This document shows, one piece after another, positions 35,877 to 46,274 of a stretch of 64,000 nt of DNA. The translations under genes were made by a program, and so were the position numbers. The notes under the pieces are model-generated. The model was not told where the DNA came from and ran no database searches. It saw only the letters and a program-made list of their open reading frames with translations. The first letter of the stretch is position 1. Every line of letters begins with the position of its first letter. Source of the DNA: Pseudoscleropodium purum (lineage: Eukaryota; Streptophyta; Bryopsida; Hypnales; Brachytheciaceae); assembly GCA_963969395.1 (NCBI GenBank), contig OZ017805.1, forward strand, positions 1,550,001 to 1,614,000. The letters are read 5' to 3'.

Positions 35877-38163
35877 ATGCCACCGAAAACAAACACACCC
35901 AAATCATACAGAACCTTAAGATCACAAATAGTGGCAGAAAGTTCAATACCAATTGAAACACCTTTACCAAGCATAGAAGAAGAGGGTGAAAATCCTCATC
36001 TGATGGATCCTATAGGCCCAAGAATGCCTCCAACATTGGAGGTAGAACGTGTACGGTGACTTGGACCTGATATCTAAGGGATTGATCCAATGATACTACC
36101 TAGGGGTTTACCTATTGTAGTTCCCCATGGATTGAGAGAAATTCCTATCCCTCATCACTTGCTAAAATTCTCTGGATCAGAAGACGAGGATACATCAACT
36201 CACATAGAGAAGTTTGTAGAAATACTTATTTCAAGCCTGGTTATAGACCATGGCTATTACTTGATATGGTTTCCAAATACATTGACAGGAATCGCCTATT
36301 CATGGAATAGATTACACGATACCAAATTCTTTACCTCATAGTTACAACTACAAGAGGCATTTTTACGTTATTTCAAACTTGAGACGAGTCAACAACAAGC
36401 ACTAACAACATTGAACAACTTGCAAAGGAGATCAACGGAAGATATCACAATATATGTGTGACGATTCCAAATGGTGCAAACTCGCTTCGTGGGAAATTTA
36501 TTCAATGACAGAACCATTCGTCACTATTTCATCCAAGGAATTGATTTGGCTTTGATAATTCAAGACATTCTTTCCCAAAAACTTGTAACTTTGGAAAATG
36601 CTATAAAAGTAGCATTGGAGGTGGAAAAGATTGACAAGGATAACGAACAGATGGTTTGAAGGGTAGAAGAACCTATTCCCGCCTTCATTCCAATGCATCA
36701 TTATCAAATTACCAATCCAGTAAGTTACCAACATATTTGATCAAAAAATGGTTTGAATGGCTCACAACCAATTCCATTAGCAACTTGAGAATCCAATTCT
36801 GTATTAATGTTACCAGCTCCTCAAGATGGGATGGAGCAACTACCTACCAAAATATGACAAGTCACTAACGAAATGGCCAAGTCTGTACGTGAACTAACAC
36901 AATAGATGAGAAGTTTAATCCGAAGGTAAGATAAACAAATTTTGGTCTACCACGAGTTGAGATCGCACACCACTTACAAATGGTACAATAATTGTGGCCA
37001 ACCTAATCACACGCCACCGTTTTGCTCACTACTAAAAGATAATTCTGTATTGCAACAACAACCTCGGCCACCTTAGCAACTGCAGCTGTATTGTCATCTA
37101 GACACAAACCAAGTCAGAAATAACAACTGTTCATTTGGGACGTGTCTTTCTTGCGAAAATTATCATGCAATTAGGTAGTGTTGGGTGGAAAAAAACATTA
37201 GATGAAAATGGTGTGGAGATCACTATTCGATCTCTAAGTGTTGGACCATGGACAAGGTCATTCCATTGGATTTTCCACAAGCCAATTACCCTAAACAAGC
37301 TCAAGAGAACTAAAAGGAGGCTCAAGCTACAAAGCCTAGAAAGGAGAGAAGGCCACCTAATTTATAATATGACCACACCAATAATAGACAAACACAAACC
37401 TCGCCAAACACTTTATAGATTGCTCAAGGTGTCATACCTTTGAACAATGCAAAAAGCATACAAGACATACATTTCTTAGATTTTGGACGTGATCAAGCCT
37501 TACTTCACGTTGACTTCAAATTCAAACAAGACAAAGATATACAAGATTTGCTACCAACACTAGTAATAACAAAAGGGGGGACTAAAACTGATCTCCTTCC
37601 ATTCACGACGCAAAATGATGAAGAAATGGAGAACCAAGACTTAGACAGTAGCTCCAATTCATCAAAAGACTCACTTAGCTTCACCGACTTGCAAAATACT
37701 TTGCAAAAAGCCACTAAAGAAATCAAGTTTAACCCAAATCCTTTGATACAAATAGAATTAGATAAAGATGAGTACCAATGTGTTCCACCTCATGATAACT
37801 ATCATAAATTGACCCCTAAAGCACGCATGATGGCTCAAAAATTGATGAAGCTTTCTTTTCCATATGATCTACAGGTAGATCTGGCTAGAGCTAAGAAAAC
37901 ATCTCTTTTGGACAATTGATATAGTTAGCCTTGTCATTACGAAAGGAAATGAGAGAAGGGCTACAGTTCCATATGTCTAGAAAACTAATTAAGTCAACAA
38001 GGTAGAATTAACACCTAACTTGAGAAATTCAAAGGAGTTTATTGATGGTGTGGAAATTAAAGAAGAAATTGTTGACAACACCATACTACAAGTGTTAGTA
38101 GATGATGAAAGGAGCATCAACATTATACTAGCCTATACAATGGAGAAGCTTGGTGAAACTTAG
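35877..38163 (+). pseudogene. Ancient gypsy gag and protease relic
   Basis: From ATG at 35877 the joined frames show a retrotransposon Gag. LLKFSGSEDEDTSTHIEKFV and TGIAYSWNRLHD (36150-36320) fit the retrotransposon gag domain. A zinc-knuckle remnant NNCGQPNHTPPFC (near 37000) has lost its first cysteine. A Ser/Asp-rich linker (37620-37680) and a retropepsin-like VLVDDERSINIILAYTMEKL (38095-38150) follow. It is broken by many stops, mostly TAG, and frameshifts. Sequence identity with the complete element at 41216 is not apparent at DNA level, so this is a different, older gypsy family. It ends where the nest of old LTR relics begins. Confidence 0.7.
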
Positions 38164-38339
38164 AAAAACAAATTTTTATTATTTCAAATAAAATTTGAAG
38201 TAAAAAGTTCATTTTTAGTATATTTTTTTTCCTTTTATGAATTTGAAACAAAGAAATTACTAGAAATATAAATTAACAAACCATAGGGTCTCTTAATTGA
38301 GATAAAATGATTGAAAAGGAAATTTACATTTTCCATCCT

Positions 38340-38860
38340 AACTAGATTCGAAATTCGGAAAAGTTTAGGATCCAAAATCCGAAAAAGTTTAGGATCCGAA
38401 ATTCTGGAAGAGTGATCCAAAACAAAAACGGATGAAGAATTGCCTCCACTTGTTCAACGCAAGATTCAAGCCCGGGCGGTAGTTAAGGCAACTCCAACGA
38501 AGGCCTCTAGAAGGCCTCTAGCAAGCCAAAATGTGAGTAGTTCGAAGAAGGCATGTAGAGGAAGATAGCTAGTTGGTTGGCTTCAATTAGTTAGGGTTTT
38601 TATTTTTAGATTCTAGAACAAGTTTTCCATATGTGGGTCCGGGTTCCGAATTTCTAGAAACAACTGGCCTTTGTTTTTTCAATTTTTCTGGCAGTGGGTC
38701 ATTGTGCAATTGCCTTGGTTTTTAAGGTGGCTTTTTGGTTTTGGTTTTGATTTAAAGGCGGGCAAGGTTGTTGCCCTCTCATTCCATCCTAGCATATTTT
38801 CAATTTGTATTTCATTCCTCTCTTTAATCAAAGTGTTGTATGTACTACTTTACGCGCAAT
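38340..38860 (+). mobile_element. Old LTR relic, plus orientation, left fragment
   Basis: The sequence includes the C-terminal end of a diverged LTR-embedded ORF (LPPLVQRKIQARAVVKATPT, 38440-38500, similar to the one ending at 55203) and the region after it. It is an inverted counterpart of 39680-40070 and of 55000-55330. Its continuation appears to be 57905-58715, so one plus-strand LTR was split by later minus-strand insertions. Edges are approximate. Confidence 0.6.
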
Positions 38861-41215
38861 CTAGGCATAAGTATCTTTACATACAAGATTGTGGTAAAAT
38901 AACATAGAATATTGTTTTAGCGAATTCCAGATGTTTTCCTAAACTTCAATGTCTAGATGATCTTTTTTTCCTCTTCCAACTACTCTCTTCTTCTCTTTTT
39001 CGGATTCAACTACTATCCAGATTCCAATCCGGATTCGGTATCATTTGGTTTCCGGTTGCGTCTCTCCAAAGTATTGGTTTTCAATTTCTTTGTTTTACCA
39101 TCACAAAGTTTGCTATTGATCTTTCGAGGGGTAGGGACTTCATGACTCTAGTTCTCATACTTACTAAACTGACTCAAATACACAAAACATCCAAGTAATC
39201 AAGGTGTTGCAATAAAAAAAGAAGATTTGAATCCTTACAACTTTCTAGATGGCCTATCCAACAAGTAGGTCACTCAGGATTTCATACACTCCCCTCCACT
39301 ACAACGATAGATTATAGGCATCGGAAATTGTCAAGAAGTAGTCTTTCTAAATGTTTAGACAAAGTCTAAGGTTGGCAAACCTTCTGATGAATGGGAATTT
39401 CTGTTGGCGGCCGCTAATCTCCACATGGAATCAGACATGATTCCAGACTTGCATTCATACCACTCTTTAGTTGAATTGGATTACCGTTTCAGTATTTCAA
39501 AGGCTCCACGTACAATTCTTTAGTCACAAATCCAACAGTATTACAATAATACTCCCTCAATTTGACCTAGTTACCTCAAAATCCGAATTCCTTCTAACCC
39601 GTCCTTCTCACATCTCAACACTCCAAGCAATAAACCAAAACAATCCGGACACAAAGTCAGAGCCAAAATGTCCACCAGGTGGCTCAGATTACATAAGGAA
39701 ATGAAATACAATTGAAATGCTCTAGGATGGAATGAGTGGGCAATAAACCTATCCATCCTTTAAAACCAAAACCAAAACCAAAGTCAATGCCTAAAAAGCC
39801 AAAAAGGCATCCCAAAAATTAGGGCAACTATACAATGAACACCCTAGGATATCCGAAAAATTCAAAATCCAATTGTCCCTAGAAATCCGGAACCCAGACC
39901 CACGCTTGGGAAACTTGTTCCAAAATCGAAAAATAAAAATCCTAATTAATTGCTTGCTATCTATCTATCCCGTTGTTCTTTTTTCGTATTGCTCCCACTC
40001 TGACTCCCTGGTGTCTTCACTAAAACCTTTACCGATGTATTTTTCGCTGCCAATTAGGTTTGAGGCTTCTATTGAATTTTTGAAGGTGAATCTTCAGATT
40101 CCGTCTCTTCTTTGGATCTAGATTTCAACACATCGTCTTCAGATTCCTTGATCTTTATCATCTTCAGTTTCTTCGCCTGCTCTGAGTCACTTAGCTCCAT
40201 TTCCGTACGATCTTGCTTGGGGGACTCTTGCCATATGTGTGTGAAGTCTTCTGGATGAGATTGAGCTAGATTCTCTAAGACATCCATCCGATCATTAGGG
40301 TTCCTTCGAACCTTCAATCTTGCCTTCTTGGTCTTTCTAACTACAACCCGTCTAGATAGTGGAAGAATTGGAACCAGAAGTTCTTGCTATACTGGAATGG
40401 GTTCCTCTTTTGGCTCCTTTTCCGGCTTTAGTACCACTTGTCCTACTCAAGTGCGCACCTAACCCACTTCTGTCCCTACAACTCGAGTCAAAATAGCCTT
40501 TAGTCCTTTCGATTGTAGCTAAACCAAAACACTAGCAACCGGCTGGATCAGAGTTTGACAAGTTAGAGTCTATTTAGTTAGAGTACCTTAGGATATATCT
40601 TTGAGGACTTCCAAAAACTCTGTCAATTTTAGGTCCCTATTCGAATCCAAGTGTCCTAGCAACTTAAGTATGTCCTTTAGGATAACTTCTATCCGGGCCT
40701 CATAATCAACCAGAATTTATACCATCTTGGATCCGATTTAGTGGCCTCCCTTCTTCATCCAATCATCGTACAGATTAGATCTCATCACCATGTGCCCTAG
40801 CATCTCAACTCATTCCTTTCGGTTGTGGACAAGTCGAAGGGCATCTATCTCCCTTGTTGTATTGAGCCCCTGCTCTATCTAGTCCAACTGGGATTTGAGG
40901 TCAATTCTTTCCTCTTCCAGTTTTCGAATCTACTCTACCCTCCATTCTAACTCCTCCAGATTTGGCCGCTTGCAGATCTCATCCAAAATCTATTTTGGTT
41001 CTAGTTTGAGTTCTCCCGCAATGGTAAGTATGACATTTGCTTGGCTTACTACATCCATTCGAACCCAAAATCAAAGAAGTCAAGCTCTTCTAACTAATTT
41101 GGAAGTTGGCTGGGCTTTCCTTATATAGCTAGATCCATGGACTTCCGTCACTTTCGGTCAATCAACTTTTCTTTTTCCAGTTGTCCTCTTTCTTTGGAAT
41201 CCTTCTCTTCCTTCT
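38860..41215 (-). mobile_element. Old LTR relic, minus orientation, copy 1 (left part)
   Basis: It is colinear with 54116-56500 and clearly related, though diverged, to the young LTRs read on the minus strand (for example the CACCATCA...AGGGG...GGTAGG block matches near 4560). It holds a decayed ORF relic with acidic, Ser/Glu-rich sequence (40069-40317). The young element interrupts it at 41216; the right part resumes at 53734. About 0.8 kb expected between the two parts is missing. Confidence 0.7.
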
Positions 41216-41488
41216 TGTCGCAGCTTAGAATTTTGATTTTCTTAGTATACACCCAAATAGGAACGGAAACTAGTCATTAGCTAACCGGATCCGATTAGGT
41301 GGGGAAGGAAAACTCAGAATTAGCACGGAACGTGAAGTAGTGGGCTTCTTGGATCTAATCCGGTCAGGAGTAAGTAACGACGGAAACGGAATGCAACACG
41401 GATTAGGTCTAGGACCGGATGATGATGATGAACCGGATTATGATGGTTAACCGGATTCATGATGACAAACCGGAAATGGTCCAGGGAC

Positions 41489-41495
41489 TATAAAA
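41489..41495 (+). promoter_or_regulatory. TATA box 1 of the 5' LTR, upstream of the embedded ORF
   Basis: TATAAAA lies about 274 bp into the LTR and 182 bp before the embedded ORF's ATG. An initiator-like TTTCACTG follows at about 25 bp. The box is kept, as TATATAAGG or TATAAAA, in the LTRs whose region I compared. A transcript from here would carry the embedded ORF first. Confidence 0.6.
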
Positions 41496-41676
41496 GGAGG
41501 AGCTTTCACTGTTGCACCCCCTTTTAGAAACTCGACCTTGAGCGCACGGTTGAGTTTTTGTCGTTTGTGCGTCTGTGCGTTTGTGTTCTGTTCGTTTTGA
41601 TTCCGGTTGAGATCGGAGAGAGGAAGTGAGGAACGGGACGTGCGGCTAAGAGAGAGTAAGGTAGATGTGAGTGGGA

Positions 41677-43335
41677 ATGCCTCAGCTACGTAGGTCGAGA
41701 CAAGCGAGTCCCTCTGGAGGCGAGGTGAAGCTCCGGAAAGTCATTCCGGTTATTCCCTCCACAGAGCCGGAAAAGGCTCAACTCATGGATGATCTCAAAT
41801 CCATGGGTTGCGTAGGGTTTGTCGAGAAACCTTGGGGTTTTAGAGAGGAGAGAATGGTCAAGGAGCTCCTCGGAAAGTTGTCCAACTAGTTTGACAACAC
41901 TGTGAGGGGAGCTCCCGTCAGCTGGAACGAGGGGATGTGGAGAGCGGTTTACGGTTTCCGGGCAGGAGGTTTGGGAATGGCGAGCCGGAAGGATGAGTTT
42001 GTCCGAGGGAAGTTCAAGGGAGCCGTCAACCCGAAGGACGGATACGCGGTCGAGGATTGCTTGGATGACCGACACCGTCGGCTCTTGCAATTCCTGGTTC
42101 CGGTTCTTCACCCGGAAAAGCCGACCAGGGTGACGATCACCCTCGGCAACACCATTTTCGGTGCCCTCAGTGGTACCCGGAAAGTGGACTGGGCACGGAT
42201 CATTTCCGATCTCGTGGCCCAGCTTGTTAGTAGGGTTGGGAAGAAAAGGGCCACTCCAGTGTGCCCTTACCTCTTCCACCTCTATCGGGAGAACCAAGTC
42301 CTCACCGATACGGAGGAGAGGGCGTGGAAGACGCAGGAAGTGCTCCTGAAGTATGGGGAGTCGGAGACGGATGACGAGGCGGAATCCAATTCCGGGTCAG
42401 ACCGGGAGTCCAGCGAGGAAGAGGAGGAGCCGATGCCGCCGATCAAACGACAGAAGCTGACGCCTCCACACAAGCGCGGGACACCTCCCGGTCAAGACAG
42501 ACCGGCCCCGGAAGAGAGACCGGAAGCCGAGAAGACCGTTTCCGGGGGAGACCCGGAAATGCAAGATCCGTTCAACGGTCTGATCAACGTCCTCTCCAAT
42601 ATCAGGGCAGATTGGGAGGTCAAGCACAGGACGCTTGCGGCAATCGGCAAGTTGGTGGGTGCTGCACCGGACAGCAACTTGGCGGAACAAGTGGCACAAT
42701 GCATCACGAATCCGGAAGAGACCCGGAAGCAGGAAGCCGAGATCCGCCGGTTGCAAGAGGAGGTAGATAAACTGAAGGCAACACTTTTTGCCTATCAGGA
42801 AGATGTGACGGCCGCTCGGGAGATGGCGGAGGAGACTCGGAAGGTGGCCGAGCAGATCAAGGCGGTCCTGGGAGAGACCGGAACGGCAGTGGCCAAGGCG
42901 AAGCTCTTCGACGAGAAGATCCACGAAGAGAAGAAACTATCCGGTTCCCGGATGGTCCGGATTCTCGCGGACTTCGCCGAGCAGGTGGAGACGGCAATGG
43001 TGGAGGGGCGGAAGGCAGCGGACCGGATCGAGGAGAGCAGCCGGAAGCTGACGGGAGCGACGTGCGACAAAGGTATTCACCTTTCGGACATCTCTCTACC
43101 GGACCTCTTTCCGGATGCAACTATGGCAAAGGACAGGAAGGATTGGACTCCTGAGTCCAAGAAGTCTGCACGGACTGGGACTCCGGGCTCGAGACCGGAT
43201 ATTACCATCGACTTGGAGTCTCCACCCGGACCGAATCCTGAGGAGGGGGAACGGGTCCGAAATTTGAGCGAAGTCTTCGAGGAGCTAGTCCCGGAGGTCG
43301 GAAGCCCGACGATAGGATCTAGAGTTGTAGGGTAG
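41677..43335 (+). pseudogene. LTR-embedded ORF, copy in the 5' LTR, one nonsense codon
   Basis: ATG at 41677 (MPQLRRSRQ). The frame is broken by TAG at 41887-41889, where intact copies have CAG, and continues in the same frame to 43335. The rest is full length. At residues near 275-295 it carries the variant seen in solo LTR 3 (DRPAPEERPEAEKTVSGGDP) and not that of its own 3' LTR (DKPAPEEKPEAEKTNSGGDP), a sign of mosaic ancestry or conversion. Confidence 0.88.
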
Positions 43336-43486
43336 ATAGGATTTTAATTTCAGTTAGGAGTAGGAGCGGATCCGGATCCGGATCCGGCTCAATAGTATTA
43401 GGTTAGACCGGAAGTTAGATTTAGGTGGCGGCGGACCCCCACGGGTTTTCCGCTCCTTTTTGTGCTTTTAGGGTTTTGACCCTTTG

Positions 43487-43494
43487 TATATAAA
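43487..43494 (+). promoter_or_regulatory. TATA box 2 of the 5' LTR, downstream of the embedded ORF
   Basis: TATATAAA stands about 150 bp after the embedded ORF's stop and about 1.03 kb before the LTR end. It is present in the other family LTRs (for example 15838 and 34049). If this is the genomic-RNA promoter, the embedded ORF lies in U3; if box 1 is, the ORF lies in the leader. Confidence 0.55.
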
Positions 43495-44380
43495 TCGGTT
43501 CCTGAGATGGGAATTGGGAGTTGTTCATTTTGCAAACTTCTTGTACCTTTCCATTCTCTTCGTTGTGTATCTCTCTCCAGCGCGACAGGATTGTATGATG
43601 TGGAGTTAGGATAGTACGAGTGAGTTTGTAAGTGATTTCTCCCCTTGGTGTTTATTTTCCGATCCAAGGTGCATGTGAGTAGGTACCGAAGAGTTGGGAG
43701 TGAACTTAGTTCCTCAGCACGTCTAGAGTTTGAGATTCCGGGTGAGAAAGCCGTTGTTAGGCTAGGCGGGTAGGGAGGGATTCCTTAGCTGCGCTAGAAC
43801 TCCCGGGTGGGAAATCCGGTCGAGTGTCCGATCTCCTGTGAGGTCTCACCACCCGTAGGGGTAACGGAAGAACTTTAGTTGATGTTGGAACGGACGGGTG
43901 CACTTGTAACCACCTGTCTTCGCACGGATCGGAAGTAGCATCAAGGTCGTTGTAGTACGAGAGGGTCGAGTGTGGGGTCTTTGTGTGACCTACGACCCGG
44001 ATTGCTATCTGGGTTGTTGTGAAGGACCAAACCGGATCCGGATTAGCTTAGGAGTCTAGAAGGTAGGACAGTGGGTCTTCAGCCACTATAAGTCACGGAA
44101 GGAGTGGTGGGCCTACCACTCTCAAAATTAAGCGGCGACCCCTCTGATGGTGAAACAGAGGCAAAACCAAACCGGATAGGATTACGAGTACAGGATGACC
44201 ATTCCGACCGGATTGGTCAGAACGGATTTCCAGGATCGGAAGTTGTGAGATCCTGGGATTTGGGTATTTGTACGGACCGGATAGTTAGTAGGACCGGAAG
44301 AAGGAGTAATCCGGTCTGTAGTTATCCGGTGTGGTGGTATTTCTGGTTCTAGATCTAAGACCGGAAAGTAAGATTGGCAT

Positions 44381-44453
44381 ACTGACTGAGCTTAACTGCT
44401 TAATAGAGCTAGATACTTCACAGGATCTCGTGGGTTCGATCTTTAGAGTCACT
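44381..44453 (+). other. 73-nt tRNA-like relic near the LTR 3' end
   Basis: The block has tRNA geometry. The 7-nt ends ACTGACT and AGTCACT pair at six of seven positions. A D-arm GCTT/GAGC, an anticodon-like arm AGAT/ATCT and the T-loop TTCGATC in the right position follow. The T-stem is weak (GTGGG against TTTAG, mostly G-T pairs). An A-box-like TAGCTTAACTG (GAGCTTAACTG here) and a B-box-like GGTTCGATC are present. It recurs in the other family LTRs. It is probably a decayed tRNA-derived module, not a working tRNA gene. Confidence 0.5.
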
Positions 44454-44456
44454 TAG

Positions 44457-44487
44457 TTATACTCTAGAGCGATTTTTGTGAGTATAA
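44457..44487 (+). other. Perfect 8-bp hairpin close to the LTR end
   Basis: TTATACTC (44457-44464) and GAGTATAA (44480-44487) form a perfect stem around a 15-nt loop, 30 nt before the LTR end and 41 nt before the PBS. It would be in U5 of the genomic RNA. Its role is unknown; a packaging or priming structure is possible. Confidence 0.55.
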
Positions 44488-44528
44488 TGGGGAATTGACC
44501 TGCCCTGTGCTGCGACATGACAAAAATC

Positions 44529-44546
44529 TGGCGCCGCTGCCGGGGA
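44529..44546 (+). promoter_or_regulatory. Primer-binding site, tRNA-Asp type
   Basis: TGGCGCCGCTGCCGGGGA begins 11 nt after the LTR. It is complementary to the 3' end of plant tRNA-Asp with one mismatch, the primer type used by Athila-like elements. Confidence 0.85.
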
Positions 44547-44663
44547 TTCTAAAGCTATCGGCTTTATTGCGGTATAGAAGAAGCTGAGTCAGTAGTTCGT
44601 CTTTTCCGTGTTTTCATTTCTCGGATTGGGTTTTGTTTTCCGGCTGAATCTGGAAACTAACTC

Positions 44664-46274
44664 ATGAGAAGCGGAATAAGGAATACGAGAACGTCCGAGC
44701 GATTGAGAAGAAGAGAACGATCGGAAGAATCGCCTGAACCGGATCAGAGTGAACCGGATCTGCAAGATCCGGTTAACCGTCCGATTTTCGTGTCTGCATC
44801 TGCAGGAGAAAGCGAGAATCCGAGATCTGGTCATACGCCTTCAGTTTCCGATCTAGATCCGGAACCGGACAGAGAAGATCCGTTCCTCGAGGACGAAGAC
44901 GTCATGACTCGATTGAGATACAAGCGTTTTAAGGGTGATGGAAGCCAAGATGCGGATGACTGGCTGTGCGAGTTTGAATCTACTGCACTCGCCAACCAGG
45001 AAAATGAGGCGGCCCAGCGAAGAATTTTCCAAGGATTGCTCAAGGGAGAAGCTCTTAAATGGTACCAGGATATTTCCGATCCAATCCGGAATAACTGGGA
45101 TCAGTTGAGAACGGATTTCCTGCAAGCTTTCCGGGAGGTAGGAGGAGAAGCCAGAGCCTTGGGACGGCTCAGTACACTAACGATGAAATCATCCGAATCC
45201 GTGCGGAAGTATGGCCAGAGGGTGAAGGCGCTGATCCAGAAGCTGACCACGGAGATTGCTCCTAGTCTGCAGGTGGAGTGGTATGTTGCCGGATTACCCG
45301 AGTCTATGGGATTTCTGATTCGTCAGACGCGGCCTAGGACACTTAGAGACGCCATGGATGCTGCGGCTAATTACGAGAATTCCGCTCAGTCACTCCGGAA
45401 GTCCTTGAGAAGGAGCGAGAAGCAAGAAAAGGGGAAGAACAAGAAAGGCGACCGAAAGTTGAAGCATCGTAAGAAGGTTTCCGATTCGGACAGCAGTTCC
45501 GAGAGTTCTGGAACGGAAGTTTCCGATCCGGATTCATCGAGCTCGGATGATGAACAGAGTGTTTCACCTCCCCGACGTTCGCACAAGCCGAAGGGTCAGA
45601 GAGAGAAACGGGTTGTGAAAGTGAAGATGGAAGATACGGATTCCAAGAAGATGATGAAGAGCATCCAAGAGTCTTTGGAGGCTATCAAGGTCAACATGGC
45701 TGAGAACCGGAAACCGAGACGGATCGTTCCGACTTCTCGATCCAATGTCTGGTGCGGAAGATGTGGAGAACCGGGTCACTATCCAAGTGAATGCCAGCGA
45801 GCTGCCCAGAAGCAAGTTCACTATGTGTATCCGGAAGAAGAGATCTACTACACCGTAGCAAACGAGGAAGAGGAGGAGATCTACCAAGTGCAGCCGACCT
45901 ATGGTAGAGGAAAAGGGATCACGATTCCTTCCCGGTCCAACATGTTGAACCGGAACTTTTTACCGGGACCGAGTCAGGGGTTGGTAATGCAGCAGCCCGT
46001 GCGAGCCCTTGGTTACCCGGATAGACAAGTGGTGATTTGTTATGGCTGTGGAGAACCGGGACATTATGCCAACTCGTGTCCTAACAGGGGACCAGGGCAG
46101 GGTGCTCCTCGTACTCTTCCGTGCCAGAATTGCCAAGAGTATGGGCATCAGGAGGAGCAGTGTTCGAAGCCCATACAGCCAAGACCGGTTTACAAACAAG
46201 TTCAAATTCTTCCAAGGGAGCAGACCGCGCTCAACTATGGCCACTCAGCCGGAACGGAGAATCCGGACAAGTGA
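44664..46274 (+). CDS. gag: Gag polyprotein of the complete element
   Basis: The 536-codon frame starts at ATG 44664, the first long frame after the PBS. Residues about 83-240 form the retrotransposon gag domain (RFKGDGSQDADDWLCEFEST, EALKWYQDI, YVAGLPESM). A basic and Ser/Asp-rich linker covers about 245-320. Three CCHC zinc knuckles follow at about 364-377, 459-472 and 487-500 (CGRCGEPGHYPSEC pattern), one more than is common in this group. Gag would form the particle and bind the genomic RNA. It ends in TGA (46272-46274), and the frame continues directly into pol. Codons are rich in CCGGA words like the rest of the element. Confidence 0.92.
   Translation: MRSGIRNTRTSERLRRRERSEESPEPDQSEPDLQDPVNRPIFVSASAGESENPRSGHTPSVSDLDPEPDREDPFLEDEDVMTRLRYKRFKGDGSQDADDWLCEFESTALANQENEAAQRRIFQGLLKGEALKWYQDISDPIRNNWDQLRTDFLQAFREVGGEARALGRLSTLTMKSSESVRKYGQRVKALIQKLTTEIAPSLQVEWYVAGLPESMGFLIRQTRPRTLRDAMDAAANYENSAQSLRKSLRRSEKQEKGKNKKGDRKLKHRKKVSDSDSSSESSGTEVSDPDSSSSDDEQSVSPPRRSHKPKGQREKRVVKVKMEDTDSKKMMKSIQESLEAIKVNMAENRKPRRIVPTSRSNVWCGRCGEPGHYPSECQRAAQKQVHYVYPEEEIYYTVANEEEEEIYQVQPTYGRGKGITIPSRSNMLNRNFLPGPSQGLVMQQPVRALGYPDRQVVICYGCGEPGHYANSCPNRGPGQGAPRTLPCQNCQEYGHQEEQCSKPIQPRPVYKQVQILPREQTALNYGHSAGTENPDK

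Larger units (their letters stand above)
41216..44517 (+). repeat. 5' LTR of the complete element
   Basis: The 3302-bp repeat starts TGTCGCAGC and ends GCTGCGACA, a 9-bp perfect inverted end. It contains a first TATA box (41489), the embedded ORF, a GGATCC/CCGGAT tandem block near 43369-43389, a second TATA box (43487), a tRNA-like block (44381-44453) and a hairpin (44457-44487). Confidence 0.95.

Noticed and set aside
44381..44453. A functional tRNA gene in the LTR
   Set aside because: The T-stem is almost all G-T pairs, the anticodon arm is irregular and one acceptor pair is broken, so only a tRNA-like relic is claimed.
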